A DNA stretch of 64,000 bases from JBEBVQ01 sp964527735 (lineage in GTDB: Bacteria; Bacteroidota; Bacteroidia; Chitinophagales; Chitinophagaceae), in contig CAZGPG010000010.1 of NCBI GenBank assembly GCA_964527735.1, positions 1 through 64,000 on the forward strand, in the 5' to 3' direction. A program made the translations under genes and the position numbers. Positions 35,501-43,297 of the stretch are shown here, one piece after another (the stretch's first letter is position 1; each line of letters opens with the position of its first letter). The notes under the pieces were generated by a model that was given only the letters and a program-made list of their open reading frames with translations, was not told the DNA's origin and did not search any database.

Positions 35501-36285
35501 CGAGTAAAGATCAGGTGTTTGATGTTAAGAGTGCGATTGCGTTTGTAGACTTTAGGATGATTGGAACAGTTGGGAATCCAAGACAACCTCGTAATACATC
35601 CTTGGCTTTCCCAAATTTACTTCAACCAGTGATAACATCTATCCCCCCAGATTCTCTCGGCTGGTTAGGTGCAAATTCTGTGGGGGTATATGTTGACTCT
35701 ACTCGTTCGCCTGCAACTATTGATAGCCACTATATCGTAGTATCGCAAATTAATCTTATTGATACAAGCGAAATATTACCTCTAATTGTTGATTATGCGG
35801 GTAGTGGAAACATATCATTAACTACAAACTATTCTTTTGATTTTTATAGCCTTATAAGCGGCATAGGCTACAAATATTTCACAACAGCATATGATACAGT
35901 TAAGAATAATTATGTATTTAAGGTAACAGTCCATATAAAAACGCAACAATGTGGCTACGTAGGAAATTATTCCTATTTCAAAATAATTGACGGGATATAT
36001 GGTACAAGTTGGAAACCAGTTGGGCTTCCTTTAGAAGATGGAGTTCTCAATCTTACTGTTTATCCTAATCCCACGAAGAATTTAGTTAACTTCGTTTGGG
36101 AGGGAACTAAGCAAGGTTATGTGTCAATTCAGGATATTACCGGAAAAACGATTTTAAAGAAAGTGATTACAAAAACTAACGGTTCATCTGTATTTTTCGA
36201 CATCGTTAACCTTACTTCTGGCATTTATCTCTATAAAGCTGAGTTAGATGGAGAAGTATGTTCAGGCAAGATTGAAAAGTATTAA
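32587..36285 (+). CDS. Giant secreted repeat protein with type A T9SS sorting domain
   Basis: About 1232 aa from the ATG at 32587; the frame also allows a TTG three codons earlier. The signal peptide ends near 27 (NQEAVAQ). Residues 30-400 look like a beta-propeller (YIYHLNFGTTLNRYTVSYTG, MQQVTYNGERRWYVSTG). An Ig-like segment follows to about 495. From about 497 come four copies of a roughly 120-residue module and a diverged fifth, each with a D-x-x-x-x-x-N-x start, an LC or MC near residue 20, a Y-x-I/F-x-I central strand and a closing V-x-x-x-G-x-C. The sorting domain begins at 1155 (LTVYPNPTKNLVNF). The last 250 codons are AT-rich, unlike the rest. It may be controlled by the upstream AraC array. 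Confidence 0.85.
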   Translation: MKNKIRHLSVALLLLTPGIMNQEAVAQDRYWPLDGNKRLNTNNGTVSTYGGVSVPTDFFPTVYSTNAEVLFSMYAGLTFPYDNVPNRVVLDAYGAVQAFAIPGACKKYGILDVYYVPTPHGHAVTFRTVDASAVVNNITTTPLPTVTAPTGIFGGASGAAGQYGALAAPLNEDGTRYIYHLNFGTTLNRYTVSYTGTVGSATTITTSLPNCTGRMNISGDGKSIAFVNTSNQLVTYDLTNPATPAYTYTGVTFSSGNNKCMQQVTYNGERRWYVSTGSALGYVVEGSSTFNTISTTVGLNSSLAHGQNGMIYFAEGVVGFTPGYIYYFNPGATSIYFSFPLGQVVGATFVSGATTSCVRNGAYYFGNHVEGEDISSFPTAPITIAFTLNGVYLDPSHGVVTAYNCKPVVMRRSASYHNYQIRITAPGNEGIVYYNSGVKQGRLPDSLDARNLCGLGGTGTCNYLTGKTGQYDIRVTYNNSCGGGGTTTVIRVNLIPAVSDLTLKVNNQTGIPDIVLCNGSNDLKLQAADNGYMTGYQIRLDTGSLAGGNVFVKSGTSYLSSVFTADTIPEVNLRTLSGSFLNGYTGYVQATAITFDSCGSYSDSIAFRLRQLRTPDSVSFTLNGHQHHATPPRIRLCQDTLSLIPRASDHYDSFIVVLERGTLEVDGITFTPDPNIDPKSDTLADTAFPADLVQHFPTYLTQSGGMYYGALRVSVMAKGSCGVSAPRIQTYMLEKATPADSLAYTLNGIANGTDPVNILLCGSEDSLTLSPSAVGTISGYHIRVEKGTWNAGVFTDSGSLDSASIATGNFPLDLAAQFADYLYPDDTIYRGDLRVTVTTQGPCLPPKALSQVYRIRHGEPIADLDFTVNDTFQLAELSPAPEVWMCNDTSLTLRTTFNGTPGDSFTITLQKGTFDVVNGFDGGFTSPISRTVAATDSIEIYDVPAFKTYLGGNPGIVQVTVSAAGPCNVVPASKDQVFDVKSAIAFVDFRMIGTVGNPRQPRNTSLAFPNLLQPVITSIPPDSLGWLGANSVGVYVDSTRSPATIDSHYIVVSQINLIDTSEILPLIVDYAGSGNISLTTNYSFDFYSLISGIGYKYFTTAYDTVKNNYVFKVTVHIKTQQCGYVGNYSYFKIIDGIYGTSWKPVGLPLEDGVLNLTVYPNPTKNLVNFVWEGTKQGYVSIQDITGKTILKKVITKTNGSSVFFDIVNLTSGIYLYKAELDGEVCSGKIEKY

Positions 36286-36291
36286 ATTTAT

Positions 36292-36358
36292 GAGGCCAGG
36301 ACAAACACTTGATCAATTTATTATTGGGGGAAGAATTGTCCTGGCCTCTAATTTTTTG
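36292..36358 (+). terminator. Hairpin and T-run after the giant repeat-protein gene
   Basis: gaggccaggacaa (36292-36304) is an exact reverse complement of 36336-36348, followed by taattttttg. The 31-base loop is long for a terminator. It starts 6 bases after the stop at 36285 and ends at the probable start of the next gene. Confidence 0.55.
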
Positions 36359-39322
36359 CGTGGAGTAAAACGATGTATTCTTTTTTCTTTTATCTTTCTT
36401 AAAAGCCTCTTTGCGTTTGCACAATTACCTGCAAATTTCAACTTAATCCCCAACCCAAGTTTTGAAATAGGCTACAGATCTATTGATTCGTTTAATGACA
36501 CATCATTTAATGATAATAATACCTGCTGGATTAAGGCCAATGCGGAAAGAAATGTTATTTGGAAAGATACTTTTATCACAGGTGTTCAAATAGCCCGAAC
36601 TGGTCGCTGTGCTGCCTGGATGACAATACACACTAGTCCATACTGGTATCCACCTTTTCAATGGCAAGATACATTATTGGGAACTTTTCGAACATACCAA
36701 CAAACAAATCTTATCGAACCATTGATAGCTGGGCAAACCTACTATTTCACCATGTATGTTGGGTATATTAAACATGCTACCATGCATTCGAATGCCGATA
36801 TTCTCACCAATTTAGGTGTATATTTTTCAGATACACAAATAAGGGACTATAGTAATTTAGGGAGAATAAATGTCACACCTCAGATACGGTTTGATTACTG
36901 GGATATGCCATATCTGGACTCATTTGTTTATTTAAAGTTGTCTGATACATTCACTGCAACCGGTGGAGAGCAATATATGGTTATTGGAAATTTTGACCAC
37001 TATAGTCAGTTAAATGTTACATACATTTCCCCCCATACTATTTCTAATGGTTCATTTACCGGATATTTTGTCTATCCATTTATTGACGATATCTCCCTCG
37101 TGCGTGATACCAACAACATTATTAACTTATCTCAGTTTTCCCTCGGCAACGACACGGTACTCTGTGGCGATTCCTTAGTCATTGGCGGTGAGGATCACTT
37201 CTTCTCTTATCTCTGGAATACAGGCGACACCAACCGTTTCCTCACAGTCCGGGATACCGGCACTTACTGGTGTACCGTAGACTTCGGATGCAGCAACTAT
37301 ACCGATACGATTTACATCGGAGCGCCGCCTCCACTGGCTCCGTTCTCCATACCCGATTCCTCCGTCTGTCCCGGTATGTCTTATGCCATCCATGCACCAC
37401 CGGGGTATGGCTATTTGTGGAATGACCTTTCTACAGATGACTCATTGGAAATATCCACACCCGGCAGCTACTGGCTCCGTATCTCAGACGGATGTGCCAC
37501 ATTCACCGACAGCTTTACCGTTACAAACCGGGATACACCACTTGTTGCTTTCAGCATCCCCGATACTGCCATGTGCATCGGAAGCCCGTTTACCGTCCGT
37601 GGCCCGGCAGGTCAGTTTGCTTACCGCTGGCAGAACGGCTCCGCAGCAGATAGTCTGCGCATTACCGCACCGGGTCAGTATTGGTTAGAGACATCCAACT
37701 ACTGCGGCAGCACACTGGCAGATACTTTCGTAGTGACAGATGCAGATGCACCTTCATTCCCGTTCATGCTCCCGGATAGCTCGCTCTGTCCCGGTGAATC
37801 ATACGTCGTACAAGAAGCTCCCCGCGGACGACATGCCTACCTCTGGAGCGATGGATCCACAGCAGACACCTTAGTCGTCAACACGCCCGGCAAACACTGG
37901 CTGCGCATCAGCAATATCTGCGGCAGCGGCAGGACGGACACTTTTAATGTACGTGACAAACACACGCCCATTCCGTTCTTCGATATTACAGACACGGCCA
38001 TCTGTCCCGGCACAAGCCTTATGGTCACTGTACCTGTTACATTACCACCGGGAGCCATAGAGTATCAGTGGAGTAATGGTGATGCTACCGATTTTATTGT
38101 GATCAGCAATGCAGATCTTTATTGGGTAACGCTTACCGATGAATGCGGCATCAGTTTCTCTGACACCTTCCGGGTGAGCATAGCAGACACTACCCTGCCT
38201 GATTTTGCTTTTGCGGATACGGTTGTTTGTTCCGGGAAACCGTTGACCGTAACAGGACCGGCGGGGGATTTTACTTACCTGTGGAGCAATAGTCAAACTA
38301 CCCGCAGCACAACAGTACAGACCGCGGGTATTTATTCATTAACCATCACGCATCGCTGCGGCAACAGCCGATCCACTTCATTTGAAGTGACCGAAACAAG
38401 CGATCCCTCATGGACAGAGTTATCTGCAAGCTATTCTATCTGTACGGGGGATACAGTGACATTGGAAGCCACGCCCGGCTTTGGATCCTACCAATGGAAT
38501 ACAGGTGATACGACTAACTCAATACGCACATCATCCGAAGGTAGCTATTCGGTGACGGCAAAGGGTCAGTGCGATCAACACACCTCATCCACAACAGTCA
38601 TTGTACAAGACCCACCAGAATCATTCAGCTTCGGTAATGATACTGCGATCTGTGCAGGAGAAGTGTTCATACTATCGGCTCCTGCCGGTTTTGCTTATCA
38701 ATGGAACACCGGCAACACACAATCCACACAAAGCGTATCGGAAGCAGGGATATACACCTGTGTCGTAAGCAATGATTGCGGCAGTGAATCAGCATCCATT
38801 ACCGTATCCATGATACAGCCGCCGCAACCGCCGCTGGTCATCACCGGAGCAACAGACCTCTGCCGCTCCGGCACGATGCAACCGGTGACGCTCACGACTG
38901 CAACAGAAGGATTCAATCTGCGTTGGAATACCGGCGCTACAACGCCACAGATCTCCGTCTCCACACCCGGCACTTACATCCTCACTGCCTACAACGATTG
39001 TGGTAGTATTACAGACTCCGTGTACGTGCGTGGATGCAAAGGCATCATTGGCTTCCCCACCGCATTCTCTCCGAATGATGATGGCAAGAATGACATCTTC
39101 CGGCCGGTATTGCAGGATGCCGGGCTGATCGCGGAGTATCACCTGCAGGTATTCAACAGATGGGGCAATATAGTCTTTGAAACAAACGATCCGGCAGTTG
39201 GCTGGGATGGACATATTGCGGGCCAGGCAGCTTCTTCAGCTACCTATTTCTGGCAATGCCGGGTGAAGGATGTACAAGGACGAGAGCGCGTAGAGAAGGG
39301 GGATGTGATCCTGGTGCGGTAG
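36356..39322 (+). CDS. Secreted jelly-roll/Ig-repeat protein with type B (CHU_C) T9SS domain
   Basis: About 988 aa from TTG at 36356, which gives a clean signal peptide (RGVKRCILFSFIFLKSLFAFAQ, cut near AFA-Q). The open frame reaches to 36248 with ATGs at 36248 and 36290, but these would place the upstream hairpin inside the gene and bury the signal peptide. Residues 25-255 begin NLIPNPSFE and look like a carbohydrate-binding jelly roll. From 260 to about 890 come nine Ig-like repeats of about 70 aa (VCPGMSYAIHAPPGYGYLW, YQWNTGDTTNSI). CHU_C starts at 892 (GFPTAFSPNDDGKNDIFRP, VFNRWGNIVFE). The jelly-roll part is AT-rich and the Ig part is not; the change falls at the domain border. Confidence 0.82.
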   Translation: MRGVKRCILFSFIFLKSLFAFAQLPANFNLIPNPSFEIGYRSIDSFNDTSFNDNNTCWIKANAERNVIWKDTFITGVQIARTGRCAAWMTIHTSPYWYPPFQWQDTLLGTFRTYQQTNLIEPLIAGQTYYFTMYVGYIKHATMHSNADILTNLGVYFSDTQIRDYSNLGRINVTPQIRFDYWDMPYLDSFVYLKLSDTFTATGGEQYMVIGNFDHYSQLNVTYISPHTISNGSFTGYFVYPFIDDISLVRDTNNIINLSQFSLGNDTVLCGDSLVIGGEDHFFSYLWNTGDTNRFLTVRDTGTYWCTVDFGCSNYTDTIYIGAPPPLAPFSIPDSSVCPGMSYAIHAPPGYGYLWNDLSTDDSLEISTPGSYWLRISDGCATFTDSFTVTNRDTPLVAFSIPDTAMCIGSPFTVRGPAGQFAYRWQNGSAADSLRITAPGQYWLETSNYCGSTLADTFVVTDADAPSFPFMLPDSSLCPGESYVVQEAPRGRHAYLWSDGSTADTLVVNTPGKHWLRISNICGSGRTDTFNVRDKHTPIPFFDITDTAICPGTSLMVTVPVTLPPGAIEYQWSNGDATDFIVISNADLYWVTLTDECGISFSDTFRVSIADTTLPDFAFADTVVCSGKPLTVTGPAGDFTYLWSNSQTTRSTTVQTAGIYSLTITHRCGNSRSTSFEVTETSDPSWTELSASYSICTGDTVTLEATPGFGSYQWNTGDTTNSIRTSSEGSYSVTAKGQCDQHTSSTTVIVQDPPESFSFGNDTAICAGEVFILSAPAGFAYQWNTGNTQSTQSVSEAGIYTCVVSNDCGSESASITVSMIQPPQPPLVITGATDLCRSGTMQPVTLTTATEGFNLRWNTGATTPQISVSTPGTYILTAYNDCGSITDSVYVRGCKGIIGFPTAFSPNDDGKNDIFRPVLQDAGLIAEYHLQVFNRWGNIVFETNDPAVGWDGHIAGQAASSATYFWQCRVKDVQGRERVEKGDVILVR

Positions 39323-39333
39323 GATACTTTATC

Positions 39334-39421
39334 GTCAGCATCACGGATTTATTGGGATTACACGGATGGCACAGATTTTAGTCTGTGGAATCCTTTAATC
39401 CGCCTAATCCGTGATACTGAC
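39334..39421. repeat. 88-bp dispersed hairpin repeat, copy 2
   Basis: In reverse complement this closely follows the 31259-31345 element along its whole length. Here it lies between the convergent genes ending at 39322 and 39438, where its hairpin could end transcription from both sides. Confidence 0.8.
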
Positions 39422-39437
39422 TACTCGCCACATTAAT

Positions 39438-40061
39438 CTAAAACCGGTACCCGATCCGGAATGCCGCCTGAGCCAGCGGTTGGGTACGACCGTTCCAGCT
39501 ATCCCATTTATTCATGTAAGTAACCCCCAGTCCCAGCTCAATGCCGAGATACAGACGTTCCGTTGGGTTAATGTTCAGTGAGTTGTTGATTATTGCCCCC
39601 AACACAAAACGACTTGCATAATTGGGCTGACCATAACCCGGCTGGGGGGGATAAATATAAGGATCGCCGGAATAGTAATTATTATCATACTGCTGTCCGA
39701 CTCCGACCACCAGCGAAGGACCAATACCATAACGTACCTTACCGAATGCACCGGTCGGATAGATCTTCACTCCGGGGTAGGCATACATCATATACTCCGT
39801 CTGGTTGTACGTACCCGGCGCCCAGTAATAATCTTCCTGAACCTGGAACGAATAGGCAACCGGCAGGTAGAAGCTGAACATACCGCGGTCGTCCAGGCTG
39901 CGCTCATAGCTCAACCCAAAGCCAACGCCCTGATCGGTAATGGCAACAGGCGCAACGGCAAGCACGTTTTTGCCGAATTCGCGGTGGCGCTCCTGCGCAA
40001 AGGAAATACTGCAGACAGATACAGCGAGTATAGTCAGCAGGGGAATACGGAATCGGTTCAT
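39438..40061 (-). CDS. Outer membrane beta-barrel protein
   Basis: 207 aa. The signal peptide ends near residue 22 (ISFAQ). After it come alternating amphipathic strands with Gly/Tyr-rich turns (VGFGLSYERSLDDRGMFSFYLPVAYSF, KVRYGIGPSLVVGVG, YLGIELGLGVTYM), and the C-terminus ends AAFRIGYRF with the terminal Phe that BAM recognises. Eight strands would fit an OmpW/OmpX-size barrel. Function unknown. It converges on the cargo gene. Confidence 0.8.
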   Translation of the reverse strand: MNRFRIPLLTILAVSVCSISFAQERHREFGKNVLAVAPVAITDQGVGFGLSYERSLDDRGMFSFYLPVAYSFQVQEDYYWAPGTYNQTEYMMYAYPGVKIYPTGAFGKVRYGIGPSLVVGVGQQYDNNYYSGDPYIYPPQPGYGQPNYASRFVLGAIINNSLNINPTERLYLGIELGLGVTYMNKWDSWNGRTQPLAQAAFRIGYRF

Positions 40062-40141
40062 ATAGTTGTGAAGTTATTGATCAACAATATCATTAAATTA
40101 TAAAACGTCCTCCGGGTACAATACCCCTATACCTGTTGCTA

Positions 40142-41314
40142 TCAGCGATAAGAAAAACTGCCGTACGGACTCTCGATCACCACTTCCTTGTGCTCCGAAG
40201 CTTCCACATAACCGGAGATCTGCGCTTCTATATGAAAATCAGCGGCAATCTGCACGATCTGCTCCGCCGTGGCTTTATCTGTAAACAGCTCCAGGCGCTG
40301 CCCCATATTAAATACCTGGTACATCTCCTTCCAGTCTGTACCGGCAGCCTCCTGTATCATCCGGAATAATGGCGGAACCGGGAGCAGGTTGTTTTTCACT
40401 ACCCGGAGCGGCGCAGGTAAATAATGCAGGCATTTACTTTGTCCGCCCCCGCTGCAGTGGATGATACCATGTATCTTATCAAAATACCGCTCCAGCACTT
40501 TTAATATTACCGGCGCATAAGTGCGTGTCGGCGAAAGGATCATTTGCCCCACATTCAGGGATGTTCCGGTAGCGTCCGTCAAGTCGTATTTCCCGTTATA
40601 AACAACCTCGTCGGGCAGTGCGGGATCTACACTCTCCGGATATAGCCCGGCATATTTTTTCGCCAGCAGCTCGTGCCGTGCACTGGTAAGCCCGTTGCTG
40701 CCCATACCGCTGTTGTACACATCTTCATATGTCGCCTGGCCATAGCTTGCCAGCGATACCACCACATCCCCGGCGTGCAGCTTTTCTGTAGTCACCAGCT
40801 TGTCGCGGCGCATCCGGCAGGCCATCGTACCATCTACGATCACCGTGCGCACCACATCTCCCACATCCGCCGTTTCTCCGCCAAGGAAACGGATGTCGAT
40901 ACCAAACTCCCGCATACGATCAAAGTAGGCCTGAGTTCCGTTGATCAGCGTAGAAATAACTTCACCCGGTACCAGATTCTTATTGCGTCCGATTGTTGAA
41001 GAATACGTAAACGGCCCGGTAGCGCCCACGCAGAGCAGGTCGTCGGTATTCATCACGATCGCATCAATGGCGATACCCTCCCATACGCTCAGATCACCGG
41101 TTTCCTTCCAATACAGGTAGGCAAGCACAGATTTGGTGCCGGCGCCGTCTGCGTGCATCAGGTTGCAGTAGGCCTCATCGCCGCCCCAGTAATCAGGGTA
41201 GATTTTACAGAAGGCATTAGGATAAAGCCCTTTATCCAAATGCGCAACGGCGCGATGCACATCTTCCTTCTGTGCGGATACGCCGCGCAGGTTATAACGG
41301 TTCTGGTCTGACAT
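40142..41314 (-). CDS. purM: Phosphoribosylformylglycinamidine cyclo-ligase (AIR synthetase)
   Basis: Fifth step of purine synthesis: ATP-dependent closure of FGAM to AIR. 390 aa, longer than the roughly 345 aa of the E. coli enzyme, in line with the Bacteroidota form. HADGAGTKSVLAYLYW (about 54-69) is the ATP-binding DGVGTK-type motif; NTDDLLCVGATGPF (about 89-102) matches NDxxxxGAxP; FLGGETADVGDVV (about 143-155) matches the GGETAEMP region; MGSNGLTSARHEL (about 203-215) matches the G-x-N-G-x-S-x-x-R motif. Monocistronic and divergent from the ZIP transporter. Confidence 0.95.
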   Translation of the reverse strand: MSDQNRYNLRGVSAQKEDVHRAVAHLDKGLYPNAFCKIYPDYWGGDEAYCNLMHADGAGTKSVLAYLYWKETGDLSVWEGIAIDAIVMNTDDLLCVGATGPFTYSSTIGRNKNLVPGEVISTLINGTQAYFDRMREFGIDIRFLGGETADVGDVVRTVIVDGTMACRMRRDKLVTTEKLHAGDVVVSLASYGQATYEDVYNSGMGSNGLTSARHELLAKKYAGLYPESVDPALPDEVVYNGKYDLTDATGTSLNVGQMILSPTRTYAPVILKVLERYFDKIHGIIHCSGGGQSKCLHYLPAPLRVVKNNLLPVPPLFRMIQEAAGTDWKEMYQVFNMGQRLELFTDKATAEQIVQIAADFHIEAQISGYVEASEHKEVVIESPYGSFSYR

Positions 41315-41340
41315 GGGTAAATCGGAGTCCGGTTAGGCCG

Positions 41341-41348
41341 CAAAAATA
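41341..41348 (-). promoter_or_regulatory. -7 promoter element of purM
   Basis: TATTTTTG on the minus strand, 26 bases before the purM ATG at 41314. Confidence 0.5.
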
Positions 41349-41417
41349 ATATAAAAAAAGACAGGGAAGAGGGCCATGTAAATGCAACATTATTACGATA
41401 ATTCAAAAAAATGGAAT

Positions 41418-41425
41418 TAATTTTG
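41418..41425 (+). promoter_or_regulatory. -7 promoter element of the ZIP transporter gene
   Basis: TAATTTTG lies inside the longest open frame, between its ATG at 41411 and the next ATG at 41453. A message starting just after it could only use 41453, which decides the start. Confidence 0.5.
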
Positions 41426-41452
41426 CCGTTTGTCTTTTTAACTCGTCGCACG

Positions 41453-42178
41453 ATGCATATATGGTATAGCCTTTTACTGCTGCTGGTCACATTTACCGCA
41501 GGTAGTATTCCTTTATGGATAAAATGGGTGAACCAGGAACGCATGCATCATCTGCTGGCATTTTCGGGATCGTTCCTGCTGGGCATTACCCTGCTGCATC
41601 TTTTACCGGAATCATTTGAGCAATTACACCACCATGCAGGCATCTATTTACTTGCCGGTTTCTTCTTACAACTGGTGATCCAGCACCTGACACATGGCGC
41701 CGAACACGGGCATATGCACGTACATCCTCATGGACATTCCATTGCCCTGTTGCCTGTTCTGGCCGGTCTGAGTCTGCATGCATTCATGGAAGGACTGCCG
41801 CTGGGATTCAATTATACTATGGGTACCACTACCCCCGCACTTTACCTGGCCGTGGCAGTACATAAGATGCCCGAAGCCATGCTCGTTGGCTCGCTGGCCC
41901 TTGCTCTGAAAGGCAGAAAGACAGCCTGGATCATCCTGATTATTTTTTCGCTGATCACCCCCCTGGCCGCCCTGCTCGCGTACTTTATGGAGCAGCAGTA
42001 TGTAACCATGTCTACGATGGCAACGATCCTGCTGCCGGTTGTAGCAGGTGCATTTATCCACATCTCCACTACTATTTTCTTTGAAAGCGGCACCCGGCAG
42101 CACATGCTTAGCTGGCAAAAAGTATGCGCTATGCTAACCGGTGTGGGTATGGCGTTGCTTACCATGGCTTTTGAATAA
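41453..42178 (+). CDS. ZIP family divalent metal transporter
   Basis: Inner-membrane importer of Zn2+ or a related metal, about 241 aa, with eight predicted helices. The His-rich variable loop HGAEHGHMHVHPHGHS is at about 83-98. HAFMEGLPLG in helix 4 and HKMPEAMLVG in helix 5 are the ZIP metal-site motifs, with the E replacing the usual D in the first and a Met-Pro-Glu in the second. The start at 41453 begins directly with helix 1 (MHIWYSLLLLLVTF). Its promoter overlaps the longer open frame. Divergent from purM; no metal-responsive regulator nearby. Confidence 0.9.
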   Translation: MHIWYSLLLLLVTFTAGSIPLWIKWVNQERMHHLLAFSGSFLLGITLLHLLPESFEQLHHHAGIYLLAGFFLQLVIQHLTHGAEHGHMHVHPHGHSIALLPVLAGLSLHAFMEGLPLGFNYTMGTTTPALYLAVAVHKMPEAMLVGSLALALKGRKTAWIILIIFSLITPLAALLAYFMEQQYVTMSTMATILLPVVAGAFIHISTTIFFESGTRQHMLSWQKVCAMLTGVGMALLTMAFE

Positions 42179-42257
42179 TGCAGGTATCGGATCTGCTTAA
42201 TCCATTTTTATTGCTATCTTTAGGTTATACTCACACACACAATAACAATAATTTATT

Positions 42258-43142
42258 ATGAAAAAATCCATCTTTTCAGTACTGTTGCTGAGCCTTTTAC
42301 AGACGGCCTGCTCCGCACAGCAAAAACAGTCAGAAAAAATGCCGGGAGATGATGGCATGTCATTATTATGGCGCATCGAAAAACCCGGACAAAAGGCTTC
42401 CTGGCTGTTCGGCACCATGCATATGATCTGCAAGGAGGATTATGTATGGACACCAGCTATGGAAAATGCGTTAAAGCAGAGCGAAACAGTATGTTTTGAG
42501 ATGGACATGGACGACCCTGCCGTTTTAATGCAGGTGGCTATGGGATTAATAGACAACAGCGGCAAAAAACTACGTGATCATTTTACTCCGGAGCAATATG
42601 CCCGCCTGGATAAATATATTACCGACAGTCTGCAAGGCAACCTGGCGATGTTTGACCAGATGAAACCTTTTGCCTTACAGGCATTATTCCTCACCAAAGG
42701 GGGTGTATGCGACTCATTCCTCTCGTATGAAAACGAAATCGTGAGACAGGCCCAGCAAGACAACAAACAGGTTGCAGGACTGGAAACACCCGAACAACAA
42801 CTGGCCGTTATCAATAACATCCCCGCTGATTCCGTTGTGGCCGCTATTATGAATATGGTTGAAAATCCCGGGCAGGACTGGATGCAATATCGTGAAATGA
42901 CAACCCTTTACCGGGCTCAGGACCTGTTAGGGTTACATCGGCTGATCGGGAATGCTAAAGGCATGGACGGGGTCCTGAACATATTTCTTGATGACCGGAA
43001 CCGCCAATGGGTGGGCAGTATGGAAAAAATGATGAAAAAGGATGTTGTTTTCTTTGCAGTAGGCGCCGGCCATCTCGGGGGCGAAAATGGCGTAATATCT
43101 TTACTAAGGCAGGAAGGGTATACGATAACACCAGTCAAATGA
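42258..43142 (+). CDS. TraB/GumN family protein
   Basis: 294 aa secreted or periplasmic protein with a signal peptide ending near residue 20 (QTACSAQ); the Cys could also be a lipobox. The family core is plain: LLWRIEKPGQKASWLFGTMHMI at about 34-55, with the GTxH motif, then ENALKQSETVCFEMDM with its conserved acidic residue, and the closing FFAVGAGHLGGENGVISLLRQEGY (about 265-288), where GAGHL-GxxG is the second motif. Some TraB relatives are metalloproteases; the role here is unknown. A weak -7 element (TATCTTTA, 42215-42222) lies upstream. Confidence 0.9.
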   Translation: MKKSIFSVLLLSLLQTACSAQQKQSEKMPGDDGMSLLWRIEKPGQKASWLFGTMHMICKEDYVWTPAMENALKQSETVCFEMDMDDPAVLMQVAMGLIDNSGKKLRDHFTPEQYARLDKYITDSLQGNLAMFDQMKPFALQALFLTKGGVCDSFLSYENEIVRQAQQDNKQVAGLETPEQQLAVINNIPADSVVAAIMNMVENPGQDWMQYREMTTLYRAQDLLGLHRLIGNAKGMDGVLNIFLDDRNRQWVGSMEKMMKKDVVFFAVGAGHLGGENGVISLLRQEGYTITPVK

Positions 43143-43165
43143 CCACCTCAATAACCGGCCAAATG

Positions 43166-43226
43166 AATGTGAAGAATGTGTTGAGTGTGACGGATACGTC
43201 TTTACATTCAATACATTTTTCACATT
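43166..43226. terminator. Imperfect hairpin after the TraB gene
   Basis: 43166-43188 (aatgtgaagaatgtgttgagtgt) pairs with 43204-43226 with about four mismatches. The left arm resembles the left arm of the hairpin at 28891-28951, so the two belong to one repeat family. Confidence 0.45.
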
Positions 43227-43251
43227 ATACGGATAAAATAATTTGAATACT

Positions 43252-43259
43252 TACATTTG
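43252..43259 (+). promoter_or_regulatory. -7 promoter element of the glucosaminidase gene
   Basis: TACATTTG, 38 bases before the TTG start at 43298. No in-frame ATG lies between them. Confidence 0.5.
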
Positions 43260-43297
43260 TATCGACTGCACGCATCAGGTAACTTGAGATCACGCTA

